A stretch of DNA of 64,000 nt, from NCBI GenBank assembly GCA_020161455.1, contig JAIUNZ010000004.1, forward strand, positions 124,001-188,000, read 5' to 3'. The notes under the pieces are model-generated. The model worked only from the letters and a program-made list of their open reading frames with translations. It was not told the origin of the DNA and made no database searches. Below are positions 48,409-57,940 of this stretch, one piece after another. Source of the stretch: Bacteroidota bacterium (GTDB taxonomy: Bacteria; Bacteroidota; Bacteroidia; Flavobacteriales; Flavobacteriaceae). The position numbers and the translations under genes were made by a program. Position 1 is the first letter of the stretch; every line of letters begins with the position of its first letter.

Positions 48409-49251
48409 TTACAGTTTAATAAAATCAGTAATCGTTTTATATAAATCTTTGCCATGAAGACTGTGGCCCAAACCTTTGGTTTCAATATATGTAGCATTTT
48501 TCCATGTGGAGGCATATTTTTTTCCTTCCTCAACTAAAACAACTTTATCATCAATATCGTGAGCAATAAGTGCTTTTTGTGAAAAATTTTCTGCGAAAAG
48601 ATGACCTTTGAAATCGTCAAGATGTATGTTAAATTTTTCTTGAATATATTTTTCTAAAAGTATTTTTACTTTAGCATTTAAACTTAATAAAGCTACATAA
48701 TTGTTGTTTAATAATTTAAAGTCAGAAGGTGAACCCAATAAAATTACTTTTTGAACCGATAAATCATTGTACTTATTAAGATAACAAGCAATAGCACCAC
48801 CACCGATGGAATGACCAATAAGTAATTTAGGTTGATATTTTTGTGTTACTACATTGATGTATTCTGCATATTTTGGCGCGCTAAACTCTTTTCCGCTGCT
48901 CAGTCCGTGAGCTGGAGCATCAATGGCAATAATTGTTTTTCCTAAAGGGAGTAAATATGGTAATAATTTTTTCCAACGAGAGGAATTGCTTTCCCAACCG
49001 TGAATTAATAGAATTATCTCTTCATTTCCTCTCCACATATAGGTTTGAAAAGTCTCATTTTGAAAAGAGAAAGTTTCTTTTTCGGTATTGACCAATGTTT
49101 TAGGTAATTTAGTTGAATCAATTCTTCCTTTTCGAGGTTGACTAAACAATTGATACGCTAGCTTTTTGGCTTTTTCAGGACGAACAAAGCTTAGTATATT
49201 GACGTATAAACCAACTGATTTTACCAGTATAAAGTGTTGTATTCTTTTCAT
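48409..49251 (-). CDS. alpha/beta hydrolase
   Basis: 280 residues. Alpha/beta hydrolase fold about 65-280: IILLIHGWESNSSRW, AIDAPAHGLSSG, nucleophile Ser in LLIGHSIGGGAI, a late Asp (LIAHDIDDKVV) and a His in TKGLGHSLHG. The N-terminal about 60 residues are basic. Substrate unknown; likely an esterase or lipase-like enzyme. A 33-bp gap separates it from the upstream zinc-ribbon gene, and the gap carries an inverted repeat AAATCCCGA. Confidence 0.88.
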   Translation of the reverse strand: MKRIQHFILVKSVGLYVNILSFVRPEKAKKLAYQLFSQPRKGRIDSTKLPKTLVNTEKETFSFQNETFQTYMWRGNEEIILLIHGWESNSSRWKKLLPYLLPLGKTIIAIDAPAHGLSSGKEFSAPKYAEYINVVTQKYQPKLLIGHSIGGGAIACYLNKYNDLSVQKVILLGSPSDFKLLNNNYVALLSLNAKVKILLEKYIQEKFNIHLDDFKGHLFAENFSQKALIAHDIDDKVVLVEEGKKYASTWKNATYIETKGLGHSLHGKDLYKTITDFIKL

Positions 49252-49254
49252 AAA

Positions 49255-49280
49255 AAAATCCCGAGAAAATCGGGATTTAA
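49255..49280 (-). terminator. short hairpin between zinc-ribbon protein and hydrolase genes
   Basis: AAATCCCGAG / ...TCGGGATTT: AAATCCCGA (49256-49264) pairs with TCGGGATTT (49269-49277) with a 4-base loop, followed on the minus strand by T-rich sequence. It probably ends the Nif3/zinc-ribbon transcript. Confidence 0.7.
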
Positions 49281-49284
49281 AGTA

Positions 49285-50064
49285 TTACATTTTTGCGAAT
49301 AATTTTTCCATTTTTTCTCTTTCTTCTTCTGCCAAAGCTGCATCAACAAGAATTCTTCCTGAATGCTCATCGGTTAATATTTTTTTGCGAGAAGCAATTT
49401 CAACTTGTGTTTGTGGTGGAATAGTAAAGAAAGAACCAGCCGAAGCACCACGTTCAATCGATACAACTGCTAAACCATTGATTACGCTACTACGAATTCT
49501 TTTGTAGGCTGCTAATAAGCGTTCTTCAATTTTTGCTTCATATTCAGCTGATTTCTGCATTAAGAAATTTTCTTCTTTTTGAGTTTCAGCCATAATATCA
49601 TTTAATTCGGCTTTTTTATGTTTTAAATGAGTTGTTTTTTGATCTAATTTTTCTTTAGAATTTGCAACAACTTCTTTTTTATGTTCAATAGAAGCTTTCA
49701 TTTCTTTAATGTGCTTTTCGGCCAATTGAATTTCCAATTCTTGAAACTCAACTTCTTTGGTTAAAGAATTGAACTCTCTATTGTTACGAACATTCTTTTG
49801 TTGCTCTGTATATCTTTTAATAGAAGCTTGGTGTGCTTCGATAGCATTTTTTTTAGCTTTTATTTGGTCTTCAATCGAAACCAAATCGGCTTTAAATTTT
49901 TCAAGACGCGTACTCAAACCTGCTACTTCATCTTCTAAATCTTCCACTTCCAAAGGTAATTCGCCTCTAACGTTTCTTATTTCGTCAATTCTTGAATCGA
50001 TAATTTGTAAATCATACAGCGCTCTTAATTTGTCTTCAACGCTCAATTCTTTTGTAGTAGCCAT
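49285..50064 (-). CDS. zinc ribbon domain-containing coiled-coil protein
   Basis: 259 residues: a long antiparallel coiled coil (about 10-175, e.g. TRLEKFKADLVSIEDQIK) and a C-terminal domain of the C4-type zinc ribbon family (PF02591 type; AYKRIRSSVINGLAVVSIERGASAGSFFTIPPQTQVEIASRKKILTDEHSGRILVD). The four cysteines normally present are absent here, so no zinc site is visible. It sits 3 bp after the Nif3 gene, a pairing common across bacteria. Role: probably a regulatory or ribosome-linked protein, unproven. Confidence 0.88.
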   Translation of the reverse strand: MATTKELSVEDKLRALYDLQIIDSRIDEIRNVRGELPLEVEDLEDEVAGLSTRLEKFKADLVSIEDQIKAKKNAIEAHQASIKRYTEQQKNVRNNREFNSLTKEVEFQELEIQLAEKHIKEMKASIEHKKEVVANSKEKLDQKTTHLKHKKAELNDIMAETQKEENFLMQKSAEYEAKIEERLLAAYKRIRSSVINGLAVVSIERGASAGSFFTIPPQTQVEIASRKKILTDEHSGRILVDAALAEEEREKMEKLFAKM

Positions 50065-50067
50065 ATT

Positions 50068-51183
50068 TTATAAGTACTTAACTGGGTTTGTATTTTCTTC
50101 TGATAAAACGATTTTCACTATGGAAAATGCAGGTGCAAAATTAGTAATTTTTTCTTTAAGAAAATCAACAATATAATTTTTTGTATATCTTTCGCTTTCA
50201 AAATGTCCTATATCGGCTAAAACGAGTTGATTTTCAGCTTCGTAATAGTTGTGATATTTCAAATCGGCTGTTAAAAAAACATCTGCATTAGCTAGAATAG
50301 CGTTTTTTATAGCAAAACTTCCTGAACCACCAAGAACGGCTACTTTTTTAATTGGTTTTTCAACTAATTGTGAATGTCTGATGTTTCCACATTGCATTTT
50401 TTCTTTAACAAAATGAAGAAAATCTTTTGCATTCATAGCTGTTTCTAGTTCGCCAATCATTCCTAAACCAATATTTTGATGTTCATTTTGCATGTGATAG
50501 ATTTCATAAGCAATTTCTTCATATACATGATTGCTAAAAAGTGCTTTCAGAATTTTTGATTGTAACTGTTTTTCAAAGGTTACCTCAATTTTAATTTCTT
50601 TAGCTTCAATAAACTCAAAACGTTCACCAATTTCGGGATTACTATTTTCATTTCCCATATATGTTCCTATACCTTGAGAATTGAAACTACAATTTTCATA
50701 ATTTCCAATTTTACCAGCGCCAGCATTGAATAACGCATTTCTGAGTTGTACTTCATTTTCAGGAATAGTATAGGTAACCAATTTTTGAATGAAATTTTGT
50801 TTTGGGACAAGAACTTTTGTGTTAATTAAACCAAGTGCATCACAAAAAATTTTGTTGACGCCATTTGGATGATTGTCTAAAGCAGTATGTACCGCATAAA
50901 TAGCAATATCATTTTTAATAGCTTTTAGAACAGCACGTTCTACATAGTTTTTGCCTGTGATTTTCTTCAAACCTGAAAAAAGAATAGGATGGAAGCAAAC
51001 CACTAAATTACACTCTTTGGCAATTGCTTCGTCAATTACAGCTTCCAACGCATCATGACACACCAATATTCCTGTTAATTCTTGTTCTTGATTTCCAACC
51101 AGCAAACCCACATTGTCAAACTCTTCTGCATAAGCTAATGGTGCTAATTCTTCTAGTATAGGGAAAAGTTCTTTTACTTTCAT
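50068..51183 (-). CDS. Nif3-like dinuclear metal-centre hexameric protein
   Basis: 371 residues: N-terminal Nif3 half (FDNVGLLVGNQEQELTGILVCHDALEAVIDEAI, CNLVVCFHPILFSGLKK, AIYAVHTALDN), an inserted PII-like domain (about 130-250, KLVTYTIPENEVQLRNALFNAGAGKIGNYENCSF), and a C-terminal Nif3 half (VAVLGGSGSFAI, FLTADLKYHN, LADIGHFESE). Conserved His, Asp and Glu bind two metals. The molecular role is unclear; a GTP cyclohydrolase I type 2 name is often given but weak. Confidence 0.93.
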   Translation of the reverse strand: MKVKELFPILEELAPLAYAEEFDNVGLLVGNQEQELTGILVCHDALEAVIDEAIAKECNLVVCFHPILFSGLKKITGKNYVERAVLKAIKNDIAIYAVHTALDNHPNGVNKIFCDALGLINTKVLVPKQNFIQKLVTYTIPENEVQLRNALFNAGAGKIGNYENCSFNSQGIGTYMGNENSNPEIGERFEFIEAKEIKIEVTFEKQLQSKILKALFSNHVYEEIAYEIYHMQNEHQNIGLGMIGELETAMNAKDFLHFVKEKMQCGNIRHSQLVEKPIKKVAVLGGSGSFAIKNAILANADVFLTADLKYHNYYEAENQLVLADIGHFESERYTKNYIVDFLKEKITNFAPAFSIVKIVLSEENTNPVKYL

Positions 51184-51227
51184 TTGTTTATTTTACAGTG
51201 TTTTAATATTGAAAACGGAACATCTTA

Positions 51228-51791
51228 TTAAGTGCTCCATTCATTCAGAGTTTCTATAATTGTCCATATAGTATTCTTTTTTTCAAATAAGTAAAAACAA
51301 CCACTATTGTGTTCAATATTTCGATAAAAAGCTACTTTGACTAGACAGTAATTTTTGGAAAAATACATTGGTTTGCTAACAATCATTAACCGTTGATTGT
51401 TTTCACCATATTGGGTTGAAACTTTCTGAAAATCTTCTAAAGATAGGCAATCATTGACTTTGCTTTTTAAATATTGGTGTTGATTGGTAAACAATATATT
51501 GAATTCTTTGCTCCAATCTTCATTTATTGTAATATCGATTTGCTTTTTAATTATTTCAGCATTTTTTTTTAGCAAATCATTTTTAGAAATGACTTCTAAT
51601 GTTTCTTCATTATTTGGTGCTTTATTGCAATAAAAATTTAATAGTTGCAAACGATTTTTAACAATTACTTTTTCATTAACATAGGCTTTGGTAAGAAGTA
51701 CTTTTAATATGGCCGCATTTTCAATTTCTTGTGAAAAACCAAGTTGTATTGTAATAAAAAAGAGAAAAGTAAATTTTAATTTAAAAGACAT
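51228..51791 (-). CDS. secreted hypothetical protein (187 aa)
   Basis: 187 residues with a signal peptide (MSFKLKFTFLFFITIQLGFSQ). The mature part has mixed helix and strand (LKVLLTKAYVNEKVIVKNRL, QKVSTQYGENNQRLMIVSKPMYFSKNYCLVKVAFYRN, CFYLFEKKNTIWTIIETLNEW). The last third looks like a lipoprotein-like or NTF2-like fold, but no name fits. Independent gene upstream of Nif3 in the same direction with a 44-bp gap. Confidence 0.65.
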   Translation of the reverse strand: MSFKLKFTFLFFITIQLGFSQEIENAAILKVLLTKAYVNEKVIVKNRLQLLNFYCNKAPNNEETLEVISKNDLLKKNAEIIKKQIDITINEDWSKEFNILFTNQHQYLKSKVNDCLSLEDFQKVSTQYGENNQRLMIVSKPMYFSKNYCLVKVAFYRNIEHNSGCFYLFEKKNTIWTIIETLNEWST

Positions 51792-51862
51792 AGATAAGAA
51801 ATGATAATTAATTCCAAAGATAAAACTTTAAAAAAATATTCGTGCATTCCATTCAAATTATC

Positions 51863-51870
51863 TACTTTCG
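51863..51870 (+). promoter_or_regulatory. -7-like box (TACTTTCG) just before lpxK
   Basis: TACTTTCG (one mismatch to TAnnTTTG), 4 bp before the favoured lpxK ATG at 51875. The same octamer at the same distance precedes dnaB (32705-32712), implying a very short leader in both. Confidence 0.4.
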
Positions 51871-51874
51871 TACT

Positions 51875-52894
51875 ATGATTATCTTAAGAAAACTACTTTT
51901 CCCTTTTGCTGTTTTATATGGAATAATTACTTCTATTAGAAATTTTCTATATAATCAAGGAATTCTTAGAAGTTATTCTTTTTCCATTCCTCTTATAGCT
52001 GTTGGAAACCTTAGTGTTGGTGGAACAGGCAAAACACCACAAATAGAATATTTAATACGTTTACTTTCAAAAGATTATAAAGTAGCGGTTTTAAGCAGAG
52101 GTTATAAACGAAAATCAGAAGGTTTTGTATTAGGAAATAAAAATTCTACAGCTGAAATGCTTGGAGATGAACCTTTTCAAATTTTTCAAAAATTTCCACA
52201 AGTTCAAGTAGCAGTAGATGTTGATAGGAAAAAAGGAATCGAGCAATTATTAAAATTAGAAAACAAGCCTGAAGTTATTTTATTAGATGATGCTTTTCAA
52301 CATCGTCGTGTAAAAGCTGGATTTTATGTTTTGTTAACTGCTTATGATGATTTATATTGTGATGATTTTATGTTACCAACAGGAAATTTGCGAGAAAGCC
52401 GTAATGGAGTTAAACGCTCTGATTTGGTTGTGGTTACAAAATGTCCAACGGCTCTTTCAAAAGAAGAAATGAAGCGAATTATAAAGAAATTAGGAACAAC
52501 AAAAAAAGTTTTTTTTAGTACAATTGCTTATGATGATTTTGTTTATAATGAAAATAACTCTACATCAATATATGAAATTAAATCAAAAGAAAAGTTACTT
52601 TTGGCAGGAATAGCGAAACCTGCGTTGTTTTTTGACTATTTGAAACAACCCAATGATGACGTAATGGCTTTTCCTGATCATCATCATTTTACCGAGAATG
52701 ATATAAAAAATATTAATAATAAAGCTAAAAACAAAATAATTATTACTACTGAGAAAGATTATGTTCGATTAAATAACCACACTTTACAATCGGATATTTA
52801 TTATTTACCTATAAAAAGTAAATTTCTCTCAGATACAGATGATTTCAATAAAACTATAAAAAATTATGTGGGAACAAGTGCAAGAAACCGTTAA
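51875..52894 (+). CDS. lpxK: tetraacyldisaccharide 4'-kinase (LpxK)
   Basis: 339 residues from ATG 51875 (MIILRKLLFPFAVLYGIIT); an upstream in-frame ATG at 51842 is less likely. Phosphorylates the 4' position of the lipid A precursor at the inner membrane. N-terminal helix, then P-loop SVGGTGKTP (47-55), LSRGYKRKS, DEPFQIFQKFP, VILLDDAFQHRRVKAGF and FPDHHHFTENDI. The last 29 bp overlap the phosphorylase gene, suggesting coupled translation. Confidence 0.94.
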   Translation: MIILRKLLFPFAVLYGIITSIRNFLYNQGILRSYSFSIPLIAVGNLSVGGTGKTPQIEYLIRLLSKDYKVAVLSRGYKRKSEGFVLGNKNSTAEMLGDEPFQIFQKFPQVQVAVDVDRKKGIEQLLKLENKPEVILLDDAFQHRRVKAGFYVLLTAYDDLYCDDFMLPTGNLRESRNGVKRSDLVVVTKCPTALSKEEMKRIIKKLGTTKKVFFSTIAYDDFVYNENNSTSIYEIKSKEKLLLAGIAKPALFFDYLKQPNDDVMAFPDHHHFTENDIKNINNKAKNKIIITTEKDYVRLNNHTLQSDIYYLPIKSKFLSDTDDFNKTIKNYVGTSARNR

Positions 52895-53678
52895 TTACAT
52901 TAAGAGTAAGACCGGATATACACCAGATTATGGTGTTATTTTAGGCTCAGGATTAGGAAGTTTTACCAATGATATTGCTATTGAATTTACAATGCCTTAC
53001 AATGAAATTCCAAATTTTCCAGTATCTACCGTCGAAGGACACAAAGGTGCTTTGGTTTTTGGAAAAATTGGAGACAAAAAAGTAGTTGCCATGCAAGGTC
53101 GTTTTCATTATTATGAAGGCTATTCCATGCAAGAAGTTACGTTTCCTGTTCGAGTGATGAAATATTTAGGAATCAATAAACTGATTGTTTCAAATGCTTC
53201 TGGTGGTGTAAATCCAAATTATCATGTTGGTGCTGTTGCTATAATTACGGATCATATTAATATGTTTCCCGAGCATCCGTTACGTGGGAAAAATGACACT
53301 CGTTTTGGACCCCGATTTGTAAATATGAGCGAACCTTACGATCGTAAAATGATTGTAAAAGCCAAAGAATTGGCCAAAGAACATAATTTAGAAGTTTTTG
53401 AAGGTGTTTATCTCGGCTTACAAGGACCAACATTTGAAACATTAGCCGAATATAAAATGGTCATCAATATGGGTGCAGATTGTGTTGGAATGTCAACTGT
53501 TCCCGAAGTGATTGTTGCCAAACACATGGATATGGATTGCTTTGGTGTTTCTGTAATTACCGATATGGGTGATGTTGATAGTATCGATTCCATTTCACAT
53601 GAAGAAGTACTTGAAGCAGCCAAAAGTGCCGAACCAACGGTTAGGACATTAATTAAGCAACTGATTTTGAATTACTAA
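52866..53678 (+). CDS. purine nucleoside phosphorylase
   Basis: 270 residues, PNP class I trimer type: GVILGSGLGSF, STVEGHKGALVFG (phosphate site His), MQGRFHYYEGYSMQEVTFPVRV, VSNASGGVNPN, GVYLGLQGPTFETLAEYKM and VGMSTVPEVIVAKHM. It splits guanosine and inosine-type nucleosides to bases in purine salvage. It starts inside the lpxK end (29 bp). Its last 26 bp overlap the convergent hybrid kinase gene. Confidence 0.94.
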   Translation: MWEQVQETVNYIKSKTGYTPDYGVILGSGLGSFTNDIAIEFTMPYNEIPNFPVSTVEGHKGALVFGKIGDKKVVAMQGRFHYYEGYSMQEVTFPVRVMKYLGINKLIVSNASGGVNPNYHVGAVAIITDHINMFPEHPLRGKNDTRFGPRFVNMSEPYDRKMIVKAKELAKEHNLEVFEGVYLGLQGPTFETLAEYKMVINMGADCVGMSTVPEVIVAKHMDMDCFGVSVITDMGDVDSIDSISHEEVLEAAKSAEPTVRTLIKQLILNY

Positions 53679-55857
53679 GAACTTTCGAAATTACTGTATA
53701 AAAAGTATTTATATCAAATGGTTTGGTAATTACATCATCCATTCCAAAGCCTAAAAGTATGTCTCTATTTTCATTTAAAGAAATAGCCGTTAATGCTATT
53801 ACGGGAAGTGATTTGTTGAACTTTCTTATTTCTCGTGTGGCTATTGTACCGTTAATACTTGGAAGATGTACGTCCATTAAAATTAAATCATAGACATTGT
53901 TGTTTCTGATTTCTTCAATTGCGTCTTCGCCATTGTCTATTATTTTAGTGATCATACCTTTCTTTTCAACCATTTTTTTAGTAATCATTTGGTTGATTTT
54001 GTTGTCTTCTACAATAAGTACATTTTTGCCTTCCAACATTGTATCAATGTCTGTATCTAAAAGTAATATTTCTTCTTTTTCTCTATCAACTTGATTTTCA
54101 CTTATTTCAAAAGCTAAATCGAAATAAAAAGTTGAACCTTTGCCTAATTCGCTTTCAAGTTTTATTTCGCCACCTAATAAATCGATAAGTTTTTTTACAA
54201 TTGCCAATCCTAATCCTGTTCCTCCAAATTTTCTATTAATTTCGATTGAACCTTGCGCAAAGCTGTCAAATATAGTTTCTTGCTTGTCTTTTGCAATTCC
54301 AATTCCAGTATCCATCACTGAAAAATGAATAGTGGCACTATTTTCTTTTATACCAAATAATTCTACAATTACTTTAACTTCACCATTTTTGGTAAATTTT
54401 AAGGCATTGTTGATTAAATTTAAAAAGATTTGTGACATTTTGGTTGGATCGCCAATAACTACATTGGGAACATTTTCGTCTATATCTAATATAAATTTGT
54501 TGTTATTGACTTTTGCTAATTCTTTTAGTGAGTTTTGAATATTGTTTAATAAATCTTTTAGTTTAAAATCTATTTTTTCAATTTCAATATTATTGGATTC
54601 AATTCGGTTAATTTCTAATATTTCATTAATAAAAGTGATTAAATAATTTCCGGAAAACTTCAAAGAATTTAGATAATGTACTTGACTTTCTTTTGGGTTT
54701 TCTTCAATCAATAAATGTGTAATTCCGTTGATAGCATTTAAAGGTGTTCTAAGTTCGTGACTAACAGTTGAAAGAAAATCTGCTCTAGCTTGAGATGCTT
54801 TTTCAGCTTTTTCTTTAGCAATTTCAAGTTCAGAATTTTTTTCTTGCAATAATTTATTGGATTGGGTTCTAATAATATTGTTCTTATACAAGGATAAACT
54901 GAGTAATGAAAGGATGGAAATTAAAGCAATTGCAAGTACACTAATCAATTTAGCAAATTTGTTAGTCTTTTGTTGCGTTTCATTTTCTTTACTTAATTGT
55001 TCAAATAAGTCAATGCGTTCGCTTTCTTTTAAGGATATATAATCGTTTGCTGCAAGACGTTTATTGTTCAATTTCAACAAACTATCTCTAAGTAATACAT
55101 GTTCTTTTAAATAAGTATGCGCTAATGATGTATTTAATAAATTATCATTTGTCATACTTAATAAAAACAATATTTTTATGCGTTGTTCAATATTATTGTT
55201 ACTACTAGTATTAAGTGCTAAGGCTCTGTTTAGATAATTTAAAGCCAAATTACTCCTGTTTTTATTGTATTCTATTGATCCTAATTGATATAAAGCTTCA
55301 GCTTTCGTATTGTAAGAGTCTTCATCATCAGGTTTAGAAATGAGTTCGTTAAATATTTGTGCTGCTTCAATTTTTTTGCCTTTAGCATTATATAAAATAC
55401 CTTTTTGCAAAAGTAACAACTGTGTATTTTCAATTTTTAACGTTCTGTAAATTTTTTCAGCTTTGCTAAAGTATTTTTCTGCCAAAGTGTATTCTTCCAA
55501 AGTCATGGCACAAAGACCAAGTTTGTAGTAGTTTAAAGCGAGTTGTGATGTCAGAGGCAGTGTGTTAAGTTCATTAATACTTTTTATGAATGCATCTTTG
55601 GCATCTGGAATTTTCTTTAACTCAAAATAAATGGTTCCAAGTGAAGTTAAGGCAATAGATTTATTAAGAACATCATTATTTGCAGTAGCATATTTATAAG
55701 CCAAATTGGAGTTAGCTATGGCAAATTTGTAATTGTTTTTTTGTTTATATATATCTGCCAATTTTATATAATAAGCAACGCTATCGATTTTTTCGACAGT
55801 TTTTTTTTGACCAAAAGCTATGGTCGTAACTAGTAAAAAAATAAAAATTCCTCTCAA
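53653..55857 (-). CDS. hybrid sensor histidine kinase/response regulator with TPR sensor
   Basis: 734 residues: signal peptide (MRGIFIFLLVTTIAFGQ), about five TPR-like repeats in the periplasm (about 25-270), one membrane helix (about 300-325), coiled coil, HisKA with STVSHELRTPLNAI, HATPase (INNALKFTK, DTGIGIAKDKQ, FGGTGLGLAI) and a C-terminal receiver (about 610-728) with phosphoacceptor Asp in LILMDVHLP. A phosphorelay with an unknown partner is expected. No output DNA-binding domain. Convergent overlap with the phosphorylase gene. Confidence 0.94.
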   Translation of the reverse strand: MRGIFIFLLVTTIAFGQKKTVEKIDSVAYYIKLADIYKQKNNYKFAIANSNLAYKYATANNDVLNKSIALTSLGTIYFELKKIPDAKDAFIKSINELNTLPLTSQLALNYYKLGLCAMTLEEYTLAEKYFSKAEKIYRTLKIENTQLLLLQKGILYNAKGKKIEAAQIFNELISKPDDEDSYNTKAEALYQLGSIEYNKNRSNLALNYLNRALALNTSSNNNIEQRIKILFLLSMTNDNLLNTSLAHTYLKEHVLLRDSLLKLNNKRLAANDYISLKESERIDLFEQLSKENETQQKTNKFAKLISVLAIALISILSLLSLSLYKNNIIRTQSNKLLQEKNSELEIAKEKAEKASQARADFLSTVSHELRTPLNAINGITHLLIEENPKESQVHYLNSLKFSGNYLITFINEILEINRIESNNIEIEKIDFKLKDLLNNIQNSLKELAKVNNNKFILDIDENVPNVVIGDPTKMSQIFLNLINNALKFTKNGEVKVIVELFGIKENSATIHFSVMDTGIGIAKDKQETIFDSFAQGSIEINRKFGGTGLGLAIVKKLIDLLGGEIKLESELGKGSTFYFDLAFEISENQVDREKEEILLLDTDIDTMLEGKNVLIVEDNKINQMITKKMVEKKGMITKIIDNGEDAIEEIRNNNVYDLILMDVHLPSINGTIATREIRKFNKSLPVIALTAISLNENRDILLGFGMDDVITKPFDINTFYTVISKVLSNSKSVA

Positions 55858-55890
55858 CTCATTATAGTTTAAGAGAATAAATATATATGA

Positions 55891-56886
55891 TTATTTACTT
55901 AAAAGCGAAATTAAATCGATTATTCTCGATGAATAACCAATTTCATTGTCGTACCAACCTACAACCTTAACCATTTTGTCAATTACCGATGTTAATTGTG
56001 CATCAAATAAACACGAATTTCTGTTCCCTAAAATGTCAACGGATACAATTGGATCTTCGGTATAAGCAACAATTCCTTTCAATTCCTTTTCAGAAGCATT
56101 CTTAAAAGCAAGATTGATTTCTTCGATAGTAACTTGTTTTTTTACATAACAAGTAATATCGGTTAATGAACCATCAGGAACTGGAACACGAATGCCGCTT
56201 CCACCAATTTTTCCGTCCATTTCTGGAAATATTTTGGTCAGCGCTTTTGCTGCTCCAGTCGTAGTGGGTACAATGGATTGACTTGCCCCACGAGCTCTTC
56301 TCAAATCTTTATGTGGTTGGTCGTGTAAACTTTGGTCAGTAGTGTAGGAGTGAACCGTGGTAATATAGGCTTGTTCTATACCGCAAAGTTCATTGATGAC
56401 TTTTATCATCGGTGCGGCATTATTTGTAGTACAACTAGCATTTGAGATTATTTTTTCCGAGCCATCAAGAATATGCTCATTAACACCCAAAACTACTGTT
56501 TTTATTTCATCTACTTCACTAGGTGCCGATAGAATTACTTTTTTGGCACCAGCAATAATGTGTTTATTAATTTCATCAAAAGTTCTGAATTTTCCAGTCG
56601 ATTCTACTACAAAATCGATGTTAATCCATTTTAGATTAGAAATTTCTTTCTCATGAAAAAAAAGATATGATTTTCCATCTACAATAATGTGATTCTCATC
56701 AAACGAAGTATCATAAGGTAAAATACCATGAATACTGTCGTATTTAATCAAATGTGCCATTGTTCGGTTGTCGGCAAAATCATTGATGGCAACAACTTCA
56801 ATAGTAGGGTGATTTAATAACAATCGGAATAAATTTCTTCCAATTCGTCCAAAACCATTAATGGCAATTTTTGTTTTTTGTTTCAA
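55891..56886 (-). CDS. gap: glyceraldehyde-3-phosphate dehydrogenase, type I
   Basis: 331 residues: NAD-binding INGFGRIGRNLFR at the start, catalytic Cys at about 152 in SNASCTTNNAAP, TVHSYTTDQSL (His), RRARGASQSIVPTTTGAAKA, and WYDNEIGYSSRI near the end. Central glycolysis/gluconeogenesis enzyme in the cytosol. It may be one of more than one GAPDH copy in the genome; cofactor choice is not settled here. Confidence 0.95.
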   Translation of the reverse strand: MKQKTKIAINGFGRIGRNLFRLLLNHPTIEVVAINDFADNRTMAHLIKYDSIHGILPYDTSFDENHIIVDGKSYLFFHEKEISNLKWINIDFVVESTGKFRTFDEINKHIIAGAKKVILSAPSEVDEIKTVVLGVNEHILDGSEKIISNASCTTNNAAPMIKVINELCGIEQAYITTVHSYTTDQSLHDQPHKDLRRARGASQSIVPTTTGAAKALTKIFPEMDGKIGGSGIRVPVPDGSLTDITCYVKKQVTIEEINLAFKNASEKELKGIVAYTEDPIVSVDILGNRNSCLFDAQLTSVIDKMVKVVGWYDNEIGYSSRIIDLISLLSK

Positions 56887-56960
56887 GTTTAAGGTTGTTT
56901 AATTTGGCTTAAAATTTCCATTTTCCATTTTTTTTCACTTCGTACCTCGAACCTAATAGC

Positions 56961-57830
56961 TTATAAAATATGTTTTTCTGCATGATACGATGAACGAACC
57001 AATGCACCACTTTCAACATGTCGGAAGCCCAACTCTTTGCCTATTTTTTCATATTTCTCAAACTGTTCTGGAGTAATATATTCTTTTACAGGTAAATGTT
57101 TTTTACTAGGTTGCAAATATTGACCTATAGTTACAATATCAACATTATTATTGCGCAAGTCTTGCATGGTTTGAATAACTTCTTCTTCTTTTTCGCCCAA
57201 TCCAAGCATTATTCCCGACTTAGTTCTTTTAATTCCTTGTTGTTTTAAATAGCGCAAAACTTGGAGACTTCTATCATATTTAGCTTGAATACGAACTTCT
57301 CTTGTCAATCTTCGTACGGTTTCTACATTATGCGAAACTACTTCAGGATTTGCAACAACAATTCTATCTATGATTTTTTCGTTTCCTTGAAAATCTGGAA
57401 TTAAAGTTTCTAAAGTGGTTTTAGGATTCATTCTTCGGATGGCTTGCACAGTTTCAAACCAGATAATCGAACCCATATCTTTCAGATCATCTCTATCAAC
57501 ACTGGTAATAACAGCGTGTTTGATTTTCATTAATTTAATCGAACGTGCTACTTTTTCGGGTTCGTCCCAATCTACTGTTTCTGGTCTTCCCGTTTTTACT
57601 CCACAAAATCCACATGAACGTGTGCAAATATTTCCCAAAATCATAAACGTAGCTGTTCCTTCTCCCCAACATTCACCCATGTTTGGGCAACTTCCCGAAG
57701 CACAAATTGTGTTTAGGTTATATTTGTCAACTAAAGAGCGAAGTTCGGTATATTTTTGTCCAATAGGCAGTTTTACTTTCAGCCACTTTGGTTTTCCAAT
57801 AGGTAAATTATTTTCGAGTACTGAATCCAT
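56961..57830 (-). CDS. lipA: lipoyl synthase (LipA)
   Basis: 289 residues; radical SAM enzyme inserting two sulfurs into octanoyl groups on E2 and H proteins. Auxiliary cluster cysteines in [12 protein letters not shown] and radical SAM cluster [10 protein letters not shown], then [14 protein letters not shown] and GLGEKEEEV. Supplies lipoate for the E2 protein at 22932-24317. A -7 box on the minus strand (TATCTTTG, 57856-57849) lies 19 bp before the ATG. Confidence 0.96.
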   Translation of the reverse strand: MDSVLENNLPIGKPKWLKVKLPIGQKYTELRSLVDKYNLNTICASGSCPNMGECWGEGTATFMILGNICTRSCGFCGVKTGRPETVDWDEPEKVARSIKLMKIKHAVITSVDRDDLKDMGSIIWFETVQAIRRMNPKTTLETLIPDFQGNEKIIDRIVVANPEVVSHNVETVRRLTREVRIQAKYDRSLQVLRYLKQQGIKRTKSGIMLGLGEKEEEVIQTMQDLRNNNVDIVTIGQYLQPSKKHLPVKEYITPEQFEKYEKIGKELGFRHVESGALVRSSYHAEKHIL

Positions 57831-57848
57831 AATCTTTTTTTAACAGTG

Positions 57849-57856
57849 CAAAGATA
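57849..57856 (-). promoter_or_regulatory. -7 box (TATCTTTG) of lipA
   Basis: A perfect minus-strand TAnnTTTG box ahead of lipA, 18 bp from the ATG at 57830. Confidence 0.6.
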
Positions 57857-57940
57857 AAGAATGTAGTTAGAAGTATAGTTGATTTTTAAATTTTGTGATT
57901 ATTATTTAGACCTAGAGGTTTCCTAATGCAATTATTTTTT

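Noticed and set aside
56961..57830. lipA and the E2 gene as one regulated unit
   Set aside because: They are functionally linked but 33 kb apart; no shared operon or motif was seen.
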